A stretch of DNA of 64,000 nucleotides from Variovorax sp. IB41 (GTDB lineage Bacteria > Pseudomonadota > Gammaproteobacteria > Burkholderiales > Burkholderiaceae_C). Positions 1-8,485 of this stretch are shown here, piece after piece. The DNA lies in the NCBI RefSeq assembly GCF_016405905.1, contig NZ_JAEFCB010000028.1, positions 1 through 64,000 on the forward strand. The letters run 5' to 3'. Every line of letters starts with the position of its first letter. The first letter of the stretch is position 1. The position numbers and the translations under genes are program-made. Under the pieces are notes generated by a model. That model made no database searches, had not been told where the DNA came from, and saw nothing but the letters and a program-made list of their open reading frames with translations.

Positions 1-1731
1 CCGAGAGAGCACGGCGTTCTTGAAACGGCAACCCTCGAGCGTCGCGCCGCTGAAGTCGGCGCCTTCGAGCTGGGCGCCTTCGAAGTCGATGTCGGTGAGC
101 GTCAGTTGGGACAGGTCCGCGCCCGTCAGGTCCGCATTGGCCAACGAACTGCCGGTGCGGATCGCCTCCAGCACCTGCGCGCGCCGGGCATTCGCCTCGC
201 GCGGCGCCGCCGCGCGCAGGTGAGCCGTCTGCAGATAGCCGCTCATCGCGAGCGACTGCATGTCGGGCGCGGGCCGGCTGCCGGCATAGAGCGCCCGCGC
301 CTCGGGCGGCGGCGGATCGACGCTCGGCGGGCCGCCTTGCAGACGCGGCCCCGGCACATGGCCGGCCTGCTTGACCTTGGACAGCGCATCGCGCAGCTCG
401 CGCGAGCGCTTGATCAGCGAGCTCTTCGCGCCGTCCGGCCCGAGTTCCGCATCCGCCTTGTGCGCCATGTAGAAGTCGTGCAGCTGGTCGAAGCTTTCCG
501 GCAGGCGGGGTGGCTGGCGCGCGGACGCGGGCGTATCGGGGTCGGCCTTGTAGGAGCCCAGCTTCTCATCGAGCTGCGCCATCTCCGTTGCATGGCGCCG
601 CCTCGCTTCCTCCAGCTGGGGCGAGCGCTTCGGATTGGCGGACAGACCCCACTCGGGTTCGTCCACGTACGTGCCCGCGGGCACCAGGTCCGACTCCCTG
701 AGCATCGCCAGGCCGCCGGTGCGCGGCGCGATGCGAAGACGCAGGACCTCGGCATAGTGGGCGGCCGTGCGCGGTGCGTCGCTGCGCTCGATCGCGTGCA
801 TCAGGTCGGTCACGTCGCCGGCGTCGTCGTAGGCCACGTCGGCGGCACCGTGATAGACCAGGATCATCCGTTCGGCATGCGGGATGAACCACACGGTGGT
901 CAGCCGCATCGCCACTTCTTCGAGCGCCTGGCTGCCGCCGCGGCGCACGAAGCAGCGCGCGTTCAGGCCGGGCAGGCGGCCCTGGATGACCGGCCTGGTC
1001 GGGTGCAGGCCGACCAGCTCGAACGGCGCATCGGCGGCCAAAGCGTCGAGCCACTGATCGGCGGGTGCCATGTTGAAGTAGTGCCAGTCGGTGTCCTCTG
1101 CGAACCCCGGAAAGTCGAACTCGCGCCAGCGGTCGTCGTAGGTGCCGGCGCGCCGGGCGCGCGAAGGGTCCAGGATGTCGACTGGCCCGAAGCCGGCCGG
1201 CTCCGGCCGATCGCCCGGTTTCGCGACCTGCCGGCCCGGCGTTTCGATGTTGGGCAGCGGCACCAGGCGCAGGCCGTTCACCTGCACCGCGTCGAGCCCC
1301 TTGCCCAGCGGATTGCGCGCGTCCGCCGCGCCGCCGAAGGCGTGCGCCGCATCGATGGGCATCGCGTCGAAAGGCAGCGGACGGCTCGCGCTGCCCGACA
1401 TCCAGTAGCGGTCGCCGAAGATGCCCAGCCGCTTTTCCCTGCCCCCGAGGTTCACCGAGACGGCCGACTGCGTGCGCTGCGAGCCCTCGCGCGGAAACGC
1501 CATGCCCGAGACCAGGAACTCACCGCCGAGCTTGGGAATGGCGGCGTCCAGCATCACCGAGGGGCCGGCTGCCTGCGCGAACAGCTTCCAGAGCGCGGAC
1601 TCGGGCAGCAGCCGCTGGCTGGCCTCCTCCATCGAGACCATCGCCAGCGTCGCAATGCCCAGCCGGCACTGCCCGCGGTGCTTGTAGGGCCGCGTCAGCG
1701 AGCCCAGGCGAAATGGCTTGACGGTGCGCAT
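1..1731 (-). CDS. DUF2169 domain protein with C-terminal pentapeptide repeats (partial, runs off left edge)
   Basis: Reading the minus strand from an ATG at 1731 gives an open frame of 577 codons with no stop before the window edge, so the C-terminus is missing. The first ~330 residues look like DUF2169, a family found beside vgrG/PAAR genes and reported to act as a T6SS adaptor/chaperone that helps load effectors onto the spike. The last visible ~45 residues (positions 1-135) are pentapeptide repeats of the A(D/N)L-type (ANADLTGADLSQLTLTDIDF and on), which form a right-handed beta-helix. It starts 7 bp after the DUF3592-like gene, so it belongs to the vgrG operon. The cargo effector or PAAR protein is probably off the left edge. 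The family call is from remembered sequence character, not a search. Confidence 0.85.
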   Translation of the reverse strand, partial: MRTVKPFRLGSLTRPYKHRGQCRLGIATLAMVSMEEASQRLLPESALWKLFAQAAGPSVMLDAAIPKLGGEFLVSGMAFPREGSQRTQSAVSVNLGGREKRLGIFGDRYWMSGSASRPLPFDAMPIDAAHAFGGAADARNPLGKGLDAVQVNGLRLVPLPNIETPGRQVAKPGDRPEPAGFGPVDILDPSRARRAGTYDDRWREFDFPGFAEDTDWHYFNMAPADQWLDALAADAPFELVGLHPTRPVIQGRLPGLNARCFVRRGGSQALEEVAMRLTTVWFIPHAERMILVYHGAADVAYDDAGDVTDLMHAIERSDAPRTAAHYAEVLRLRIAPRTGGLAMLRESDLVPAGTYVDEPEWGLSANPKRSPQLEEARRRHATEMAQLDEKLGSYKADPDTPASARQPPRLPESFDQLHDFYMAHKADAELGPDGAKSSLIKRSRELRDALSKVKQAGHVPGPRLQGGPPSVDPPPPEARALYAGSRPAPDMQSLAMSGYLQTAHLRAAAPREANARRAQVLEAIRTGSSLANADLTGADLSQLTLTDIDFEGAQLEGADFSGATLEGCRFKNAVLSR

Positions 1732-1738
1732 CGCTGGA

Positions 1739-2218
1739 TCAGTGCGCTGTGCTGCGCGCCTCGGGCCGGACCACTTCGAGCAGCGCGATCTGCGCGAGGT
1801 CGGCCGGGTTGTACTTGAGCACCACATCCCGCCCGGGTTCGACCCGCGCGAGCTGGTGCAACGGCACCACGCAGCGCGCGACGGACTCGTGCCGCGCGCC
1901 CTCCCGCGTCTGGAAGGCGATGGTGATGCTGAGCATCGGATGGTTGTTGACGAAGACGCCGGTCGAGCGCGACGACACCACGCGGCCCGTCGTGCGGATG
2001 CCCTCGAAGCGCGTGGCACGCGCCGAAGAAACCACGCTGGAAATCATGCCGCCGAAGGCCGCGGCCACGAAGCCCAGGCACAGCGCGAACGCGCCCAGCA
2101 CGAAAAGCAGCTCGTTGTGCCGCGTCTCGGCCAGATACCACAGCAGCGCGCCGCCGCCGAACAACAGCAGCGCGACGAAGCAGCGCGCAAACGATGGCAT
2201 CGCGGGCGTACTTACCAT
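1739..2218 (-). CDS. small membrane protein, DUF3592-like, in vgrG operon
   Basis: This is a 159-residue protein with two hydrophobic helices near the N-terminus (residues ~9-25 and ~35-60) and a ~90-residue soluble C-terminal part resembling DUF3592. The ATG at 2218 overlaps the vgrG stop codon by 7 bases (ATGGTAA), so translation is probably coupled to vgrG. A longer in-frame extension to 2401 exists but would lie wholly inside vgrG and lacks its character. DUF3592 proteins are common beside vgrG and DUF2169 genes. The role is unknown; a membrane-bound immunity or accessory protein is possible but not shown. Confidence 0.6.
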   Translation of the reverse strand: MVSTPAMPSFARCFVALLLFGGGALLWYLAETRHNELLFVLGAFALCLGFVAAAFGGMISSVVSSARATRFEGIRTTGRVVSSRSTGVFVNNHPMLSITIAFQTREGARHESVARCVVPLHQLARVEPGRDVVLKYNPADLAQIALLEVVRPEARSTAH

Positions 2219-4554
2219 TCGACCTTCAGGCCCGCACCCTCCATGGCCAGACCGGTCCAGTACGACAGGTAGTCGCAGAACTCCATCTTCACGGGGATGT
2301 TCTTCAGGTTGAACGCGCAATAGTCGATCTTCACCAGCGCGTTGGACATCGTCACGCCGTTGTTGAACATCGCGAGCGCGCTGGTCGAGCCGCTGAACCA
2401 CTGGAACGCATAGACCGAACTGCGGAAATCGAAGAAGCTGGCGCCCAGGCGCGTGAGCTTGGGCGTGTCCTGCACGATCTCGTCGGTTCCCTTGATGGTC
2501 ACCTTCTTGGCGGTGATGTCGATGTTGTCGGCGGCCGTGATGGCGGTGCTGCCGCTGGAGAGCAGGTTCATCTGGTCGCTGGCCTGGATCTCCTCGGTGC
2601 CCACCACGGTGCGCGTGCTGCCGGCGCCCACGTAATAGGTTTCGGCCGCGTTCACGGTCACGTCCTTGCTGGCCGAGAACTCCTTGTAATGGGCGTCGAT
2701 GGTCGTGGTCTGGGCGCCGTGGATGTTCTCGGTGCGCGGCCCGCCGGCAACGTCCACCGTGTCGGGACCCACGATGTTGGTCGTGCGCTGGACCAGCACG
2801 GTGTTGAGCTCGCCGCCGGTCACGGTGTCGATGCGCGGGCCGTTGATCGTCGCGGTCTCGATGCCGTTGACCAGGAAGGTCTCGGGGCCGTTGATGGTGA
2901 CCATCTGCGCGCCGTTGACCAGCAGCGTGTCGGGCCCGTTGACGGTCGCGTCGCGCAGGGTGTTGTCGGTCAGGACGTCAGGCCCCTCGATGGTGGTCGT
3001 TCTCGACCCCCCGGTGTCGTGCGTCTCGTCGGCCTCCACCGAGACATTGAGCTCGCGCTCGGCATGCAGCGCCACGAACTCCGAGCCCATCTTGTCCTCG
3101 AAGACCAGCGAGTTCGCCGTGGCCGGCGAGCCGCCCGGCGTGGAGCGCGTGACGAAGCCGCTCTTGCTCGCCTCGCCCGGCAGGCTGAAGGGCGGCATCT
3201 GGTCGGCGTTGTAGACGCGGCCCACGATGATCGGCCGGTCGGGGCGGCCCGAGATGAAATCGACCACCACCTCCTGCCCGATGCGCGGCGTGAAGACCGC
3301 GCCGAAGCCGTCGCCCGCGATGACGTGCGACACGCGCACGAAGCGCGAGCTGTTTTCGTTGCGCTGCCCGTAGCGGTCCCAGTGGAACTGCACCTTGACC
3401 CGGCCGTACTGGTCGGTCCAGATTTCCTCGCCGGGCGGGCCGACCACGGTGGCGGTCTGCGGGCCGCTGGTGCGCGGCATGGTCGCCAGGCGCGGCGCGC
3501 GAAACGGCACCGAGGCGGGCTGGACCACGAAGCTGAAGCCGTAGTCGCTGGAGGCCGCGCCGGTGGCGTAGCCGCCTTCGCGCAGCGCGTACGACACGCC
3601 CACGACAAGGTACTCGCGGTTGTCGTCGCTCCGCGGCGAGTTCTGCATCGTGAAGCGGTAGCCCGGCGCCATGCCGCGCACGGTGGCGTGGCCCGCGCTG
3701 CGCTGGGCCATGGACTGCGTCTCCTCGAGCCGCACGCGCGCGTAGTGCTCGCCCTGTCCCGGGTCGGTGAAATCGCCGAGCCATTCGTACATCTCGTAGT
3801 CGGCGTGGTCGTTCGACAGCGGCTGGTTGCGCACGTTGCTCAGGTCGGCCTTGGGCTTGGTGAAATCGAAATCGTCCACCACGTAGCCGCCCGAGCGGAT
3901 CTCCTCGACGACCTCCCAGCGATCGATGACCTCGGTGTCTTCGGTCACGTCGCGATCGGCCGCGAAGTAGTTGATCGTCTCGTAGTCGGGCATCGGCTCG
4001 TGCGCGCCGATGTCGTCGGTGAGCACCAGCGTGTGCTTGCTCTTGTCGTGCTTGAAGTAGTAGTAGATGCCTTCCAGCTCCATGAGCCGGCTCACGAAGG
4101 CGAAGTCCGTCTCCTGGTACTGCACGCAGTATTCCCACTGCCGGTAAGAACCGTTGAGCTTCTTCTCGAACGCGAAGCCGTAGTCGCCGAACACGCTGTC
4201 CAGCACATCGACCACCGACTTGTTCTGGAAGATCTTGTTGTCGCTGGTTCGCGTGAGATACCAGAGCCACGGCCTCACGGTCGCGCGATAGACGGTGTGG
4301 CGCGAGGTGCCGCCTTCGCGCCCGATCATCGAGAAGCGCACGATCTGCCCGTTGAGGAATCGCGGCGCGCCCGCCGTCTGGATCTCCAGCGCCAGCGGCT
4401 TGCCCAGCACGGCCTTCAGGTCGATGGAGGCGCTCGGGCTCAAGAGGTCCACCTCGAACTCGAACAGCTGCGACAGCCCCTCGGTTCCATGCATCGAGCG
4501 AAACAGCAACTGGTCCTCTGCAAGCGGCGTATGGGCTTTGACGACTCTGGCCAT
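2212..4554 (-). CDS. vgrG: type VI secretion spike protein VgrG/TssI
   Basis: This 780-residue protein forms the trimeric needle tip that caps the Hcp tube. The N-terminal ~350 residues match the phage gp27-like VgrG fold, followed by an OB-fold with the motif GEEIWTDQYGRVKVQFHWD near residues 375-395, a VgrG hallmark. Residues ~515-605 are short repeats with INGP/VNG cores, which should form an extended triple beta-helix. The last ~90 residues are non-repetitive and end in VEW, a likely platform for cargo or adaptor proteins. It lies 20 bp downstream of tssH and overlaps the next gene by 7 bp. No enzymatic C-terminal domain was recognised, so it is probably a structural rather than an evolved VgrG. 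Confidence 0.95.
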   Translation of the reverse strand: MARVVKAHTPLAEDQLLFRSMHGTEGLSQLFEFEVDLLSPSASIDLKAVLGKPLALEIQTAGAPRFLNGQIVRFSMIGREGGTSRHTVYRATVRPWLWYLTRTSDNKIFQNKSVVDVLDSVFGDYGFAFEKKLNGSYRQWEYCVQYQETDFAFVSRLMELEGIYYYFKHDKSKHTLVLTDDIGAHEPMPDYETINYFAADRDVTEDTEVIDRWEVVEEIRSGGYVVDDFDFTKPKADLSNVRNQPLSNDHADYEMYEWLGDFTDPGQGEHYARVRLEETQSMAQRSAGHATVRGMAPGYRFTMQNSPRSDDNREYLVVGVSYALREGGYATGAASSDYGFSFVVQPASVPFRAPRLATMPRTSGPQTATVVGPPGEEIWTDQYGRVKVQFHWDRYGQRNENSSRFVRVSHVIAGDGFGAVFTPRIGQEVVVDFISGRPDRPIIVGRVYNADQMPPFSLPGEASKSGFVTRSTPGGSPATANSLVFEDKMGSEFVALHAERELNVSVEADETHDTGGSRTTTIEGPDVLTDNTLRDATVNGPDTLLVNGAQMVTINGPETFLVNGIETATINGPRIDTVTGGELNTVLVQRTTNIVGPDTVDVAGGPRTENIHGAQTTTIDAHYKEFSASKDVTVNAAETYYVGAGSTRTVVGTEEIQASDQMNLLSSGSTAITAADNIDITAKKVTIKGTDEIVQDTPKLTRLGASFFDFRSSVYAFQWFSGSTSALAMFNNGVTMSNALVKIDYCAFNLKNIPVKMEFCDYLSYWTGLAMEGAGLKVEW

Positions 4555-4574
4555 GACTTACTCCCTTTCTCGAA

Positions 4575-7292
4575 CTAGCGTTCCGAAAATTCGTAGTGAA
4601 AATCGTCGCCCGCCGCGCTCAGTTGCACGGCTGCGAGCTTGCGCGCACTGACCGTGGCGCCGATGACTTCCTCGCTCAACCGCGGCAGGATGGTGTGCGT
4701 GAGGATCGCATCGATCATCCGGCCGCCCGACTCGATGGCGGTACAGCGGCGCGCCACGAGCTCCACGGCGCTGTCGTTGTAGTCCAGGGCAATGCCATGG
4801 TTCGCCGCGAGGCGCGCGGCAATGCGGTCGAGTTGAAGACGGATGATGCGATGCAACGCATCGGCCTGCAACGGGTAATAAGGCACTACAACCAGCCGCC
4901 CGAGCAGCGCGGGCGCGAACACCTTGAGCAGCGGCTCGCGCAGCGCGGCGGCGAGCGGCTCGGGGTCGGGGCGCAGGGTCGGGTCTTCGCACAGCTGCAT
5001 GACCAGGTCGGTGCCGACGTTGGAGGTCATGATGATCACGGTGTTGCGAAAGTCGATGTGGCGGCCTTCGCCGTCTTCCATCCAGCCCTTGTCGAACACC
5101 TGGAAGAAGATCTCGTGCACGTCGGTGTGCGCCTTCTCGATTTCGTCGAGCAGCACTACGCTGTAGGGCCGGCGGCGCACGGCTTCGGTGAGCACGCCGC
5201 CTTCGCCATAACCCACGTAGCCGGGCGGCGCGCCCTTCAGCGTGGAGACGGTGTGCGACTCCTGGAACTCGCTCATGTTGATGGTCACGAGGTTCTGCTC
5301 GCCACCGTACAACGCCTCCGACAGCGCCAGCGCGGTCTCGGTCTTGCCGACGCCCGAAGGGCCGCACAGGAGGAACACGCCCACGGGCTTGTTGGGGTTG
5401 TCCAGCCGCGCGCGCGCGGTGCGGATGCGCCGCGAGATGGTCTCCAGCGCATCGGGTTGCGCGACCACGCGCGCCGAGAGAATCTCGCCCAGGCGCAGCA
5501 CCGACTGCGCATCGTCGCGCACCATCCGGCCGATGGGAATGCCGGTCCAGTCGGCCACGACGGTGGCGATGGCCTGCGCATCGACGGCCGCGAGGATGAG
5601 CGGCGATTCGCCTTGCAGCTGCACGAGCTTGTCCTGCGCCTCGTCGAGCTCGGCGCGGATTTCCTCGGGCGTTCGCTCGGGCTCGGAGGGCTCGATGTCG
5701 GCGCGTTCTTCTTCTGTCTCTTCTTCGGCTTCGGCCTGCACCGGCACCGCAGCGGGCGACAGCAACTTGCGCAGCGCCACGATGCGCTCGACCAGCGCAG
5801 CCTCTTCCAGGCGCCGCTGCTCCAGCAGGTCGAGTTCGGCCTGCGCCGCCGCCACTTGGGCCGCGATGTCTTCGACACGCTGGTGCTCGCCCACGCCGAT
5901 CGCCGCCTCGCGCCCCGCGATGCCCGATTCGATGCCCAGCACCTCGATGCGCCGTTGCAAGTCTTCCAGCGCGGCCGGCAACGCATGCTGGCTCAACGCG
6001 ACCCGCGCGCAGGCTGTGTCGAGCAGGCTCACCGCCTTGTCGGGCAACTGCCGCGCGGGAATGTAGCGGTGCGAGAGGCTCACGGCCGCCTCGAGCGCGG
6101 CATCGAGGATGAGCACGCCGTGGTGCTTCTCCAGCTCCGCCGAAATGCCGCGCAGCATGATCACCGCCTTGGGCTCGGTGGGCTCATGCACCTGGATGGT
6201 CTGGAAGCGCCGCGTGAGCGCCGGGTCTTTCTCGATGTACTTCTTGTACTCCGACCAGGTGGTCGCGCCGATGGTGCGCAGCCGGCCGCGCGCGAGCGCT
6301 GGCTTGAGCAGGTTGGCCGCGTCGCCGGTGCCGGCGGTGCCGCCCGCGCCGACCAGCGTGTGCACCTCATCGACGAACAGCACGATGGGCTTGGGGCTCT
6401 TCTCCACCTCGTCGATCACCTGGCGCAGCCGCTGCTCGAACTCGCCCTTCACGCCCGCACCGGCCTGCAGCAGCGTGGGGTCGAGCACCCACAGCGACAC
6501 GTCCTTGAGCGAGGGTGGCACGTCGCCCGAAGCGAGGCGCGAAGCGAGCCCCTCGACCACTGCGGTCTTGCCCACGCCGGCCTCGCCGGTGAGCAGCGGG
6601 TTGTTCTGCCGGCGGCGCATGAGGATGTCGATGATCTGGCGGATCTCGTCGTCGCGGCCATACACCGGATCGAGCTCGCCGGCGCGCGCCTTGGCGGTGA
6701 GGTCGCTCGCGTACTTGGCGAGCGCCGAGCCGCCGGCCGGGGCGCCATCGCCCTGGTGCTGCACCGCGGGCGCGCCGCCGCCCGTGCCCGTGCCTGGCGC
6801 GGCGTCGTAGTCGTCTTCGGGCGAACCTTCGGTCCACGCGGCGAGCTGCGCCACCAGCACGTCGGGCACGATCTTGTCGAACTCGCGCGAGATGCCCGAG
6901 AGCACCTGGCGCAGCCCCGGCGTCTTGATGATGCCGGCGAGCAGGTACGCGCCGCGGATCGACGTGGCCTCGAAACGCAGGCTCGCATACACCCATGCGC
7001 GCTCGACGGCGTTGTCCACGTGCTCGGAGATGTCGCTGATCGACGTCGCGCCGTGCGGCAGGCGGTCGAGCGCGCGCACGAGGTCTTGCTCCACCGCATC
7101 GAGGTTGAGCCCCGCGCGCTTGACGATGCGCAGCATGTCGCTGTCCTGCAGCTGCAGGATCTGGTGCAGCCAGTGCACGAGCTCGACGTACGCATTGCCG
7201 CGCAGCTTGGCGAAGGCGGTGGCGGTCTCCAATGCCTTGTAGAGCATCGGATTGAGCTTGGAGAAAAGAGAGACGCGGCGGATGTCGGTCAT
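4575..7292 (-). CDS. tssH: T6SS AAA+ sheath-disassembly ATPase TssH/ClpV
   Basis: This 905-residue cytoplasmic ClpB-class unfoldase extracts TssB/TssC from contracted sheaths so they can be reused. The N-domain begins with the ClpV-type LFSKLNPMLYKALE stretch that docks the TssC helix. Two AAA+ modules are visible, with Walker A GEAGVGKT near residue 236 and GPSGVGKT near residue 644. Between them is a Glu-rich coiled-coil middle region (about residues 430-580) that is long and acidic. A Gly/Ala/Pro-rich linker (~residues 165-190) separates the N-domain from AAA1. The start overlaps the tssG stop by 4 bp (ATGA). The length is normal for the family. Confidence 0.97.
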   Translation of the reverse strand: MTDIRRVSLFSKLNPMLYKALETATAFAKLRGNAYVELVHWLHQILQLQDSDMLRIVKRAGLNLDAVEQDLVRALDRLPHGATSISDISEHVDNAVERAWVYASLRFEATSIRGAYLLAGIIKTPGLRQVLSGISREFDKIVPDVLVAQLAAWTEGSPEDDYDAAPGTGTGGGAPAVQHQGDGAPAGGSALAKYASDLTAKARAGELDPVYGRDDEIRQIIDILMRRRQNNPLLTGEAGVGKTAVVEGLASRLASGDVPPSLKDVSLWVLDPTLLQAGAGVKGEFEQRLRQVIDEVEKSPKPIVLFVDEVHTLVGAGGTAGTGDAANLLKPALARGRLRTIGATTWSEYKKYIEKDPALTRRFQTIQVHEPTEPKAVIMLRGISAELEKHHGVLILDAALEAAVSLSHRYIPARQLPDKAVSLLDTACARVALSQHALPAALEDLQRRIEVLGIESGIAGREAAIGVGEHQRVEDIAAQVAAAQAELDLLEQRRLEEAALVERIVALRKLLSPAAVPVQAEAEEETEEERADIEPSEPERTPEEIRAELDEAQDKLVQLQGESPLILAAVDAQAIATVVADWTGIPIGRMVRDDAQSVLRLGEILSARVVAQPDALETISRRIRTARARLDNPNKPVGVFLLCGPSGVGKTETALALSEALYGGEQNLVTINMSEFQESHTVSTLKGAPPGYVGYGEGGVLTEAVRRRPYSVVLLDEIEKAHTDVHEIFFQVFDKGWMEDGEGRHIDFRNTVIIMTSNVGTDLVMQLCEDPTLRPDPEPLAAALREPLLKVFAPALLGRLVVVPYYPLQADALHRIIRLQLDRIAARLAANHGIALDYNDSAVELVARRCTAIESGGRMIDAILTHTILPRLSEEVIGATVSARKLAAVQLSAAGDDFHYEFSER

Positions 7293-8485
7293 AGGGCCAT
7301 GGAAGATGCGGACTCGGCAGGCCCGTCGGCCGCCGATGCGTTGCGTGGATACAGCGCCTCGGGCGCGAACAGCATGTCACCGGCGTCGGTGTTCGCCAGG
7401 CGCGTGCCGACCCAGCTGCCCCAGCCCAGGCGCTGGTCGCCGCCCAGTTGCATGCCGCGCGCCTCTTCTTTCTTCAGAACGAGGCGCAGCTCCCAGGCGA
7501 ACTCGATGCCGACGTACTGCCGCACCCAGTCGACCACCTGCTGCAACCTGCGGCTGCCCGGCAAGAATTCGCGGAACTGCTGCTGCGACAGCGGCCCGAG
7601 CTCGAGGCGAAACTTGCTCTGCGCATCGCGTACCGCCAGACCGATGGTGGCGCCGCCGCCCAGGCGATGGTTGCGCCCGAAGAGGCCGAGCGTGCTCACC
7701 TGCCGCTCGTCGATCATTACCCAGTCGCTCACGAATTCCTCGACGCGCACGGGCACGTCGAAGTACAGGCGCAGGATCTGGATCAGCCCCTCGGGGTTGC
7801 GCGTCTGGCGCACGAGGTGGCCCGCCATGAAGGTGCGCGCATGGTCGGCGATGCGGTCGCGCGCCTTCAGGCCCGGCTGCCCCATGTTCATGAGGCTCGC
7901 CACGTAGTCGACGAAGCGGTGGCCGTCGGGGCGGTCCAGGCTGTTGACCGATTGCGCGTCGGCCCACGCGCGGTAGAACAGCAGGATGAGCCGGTGATGG
8001 AACAGGTCGGCGAAGGCGCTGAGCGTGTGGTCGTTGTGGTGGCGCTTGCGTTCGCGCGCGTACTCGGTCAGGTGCAGCGGCAGCGGGCCGTTGGGGCCGA
8101 ACAAACCGAAGCCGTAGATCGAGATGCGCGGCGGCCCGTCGCCATCGACATCAACGCCCGACACGTTCGACGGCGCGAAGGCCATCGAGGGCTCCTGCCC
8201 GAGGCGCAGCGGCTCGTCCGAGGGGCGCGGTGCGCGGCCCAGCAACGGGTGATCGCCTTGCGCATCGAGCCGGCGCAGCAGCATGAAGAGGTCGTGCTCG
8301 AAGGGCTGATCGACCAGGCCGGCCCAGAGCGCGGGGTCCGCCAGCAGCGCATCGCGGCGGGGCGTCGTCGCGATCTCCGTCATCTCGTGGCGAGCGGTTT
8401 CATCGGCCGAAGGCAACTCGAACACCTCCTCGCCCTCCGCCTGCTCGGCGTGCGGCATTCCGCCCGAGAAGCCGGCTGCGCTCAT
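7289..8485 (-). CDS. tssG: T6SS baseplate protein TssG
   Basis: This 398-residue protein matches TssG (ImpH), part of the TssE-F-G-K baseplate wedge. Visible family features are the E-HDLFMLLRRLDA segment near residue 60, RISIYGFGLFGPNGPLPLHLTEY near residues 120-140, and the HR..L.FYRAW segment. The ATG at 8485 overlaps the tssF stop as ATGA, and the stop overlaps the tssH start in the same way. This fixes the start, although the open frame continues far upstream as a shadow of tssF. Confidence 0.95.
   Translation of the reverse strand: MSAAGFSGGMPHAEQAEGEEVFELPSADETARHEMTEIATTPRRDALLADPALWAGLVDQPFEHDLFMLLRRLDAQGDHPLLGRAPRPSDEPLRLGQEPSMAFAPSNVSGVDVDGDGPPRISIYGFGLFGPNGPLPLHLTEYARERKRHHNDHTLSAFADLFHHRLILLFYRAWADAQSVNSLDRPDGHRFVDYVASLMNMGQPGLKARDRIADHARTFMAGHLVRQTRNPEGLIQILRLYFDVPVRVEEFVSDWVMIDERQVSTLGLFGRNHRLGGGATIGLAVRDAQSKFRLELGPLSQQQFREFLPGSRRLQQVVDWVRQYVGIEFAWELRLVLKKEEARGMQLGGDQRLGWGSWVGTRLANTDAGDMLFAPEALYPRNASAADGPAESASSMAL

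Noticed and set aside
2750..3000. Repeated segments in vgrG as a DNA repeat array or CRISPR-like element
   Set aside because: The periodicity is at the protein level (INGP/VNG beta-helix repeats) with diverged codons and no constant repeat-spacer pattern.
2194..4578. 794-codon plus-strand open frame opposite vgrG
   Set aside because: It lies antisense to a clear vgrG, is rich in His, Arg, Gly and Ala as expected for a shadow frame in high-GC DNA, and shows no family character.
4596..7907. 1103-codon plus-strand open frame opposite tssH and tssG
   Set aside because: It spans two well-supported minus-strand genes and its composition is that of an antisense frame; a real protein would not track the tssH/tssG pair.
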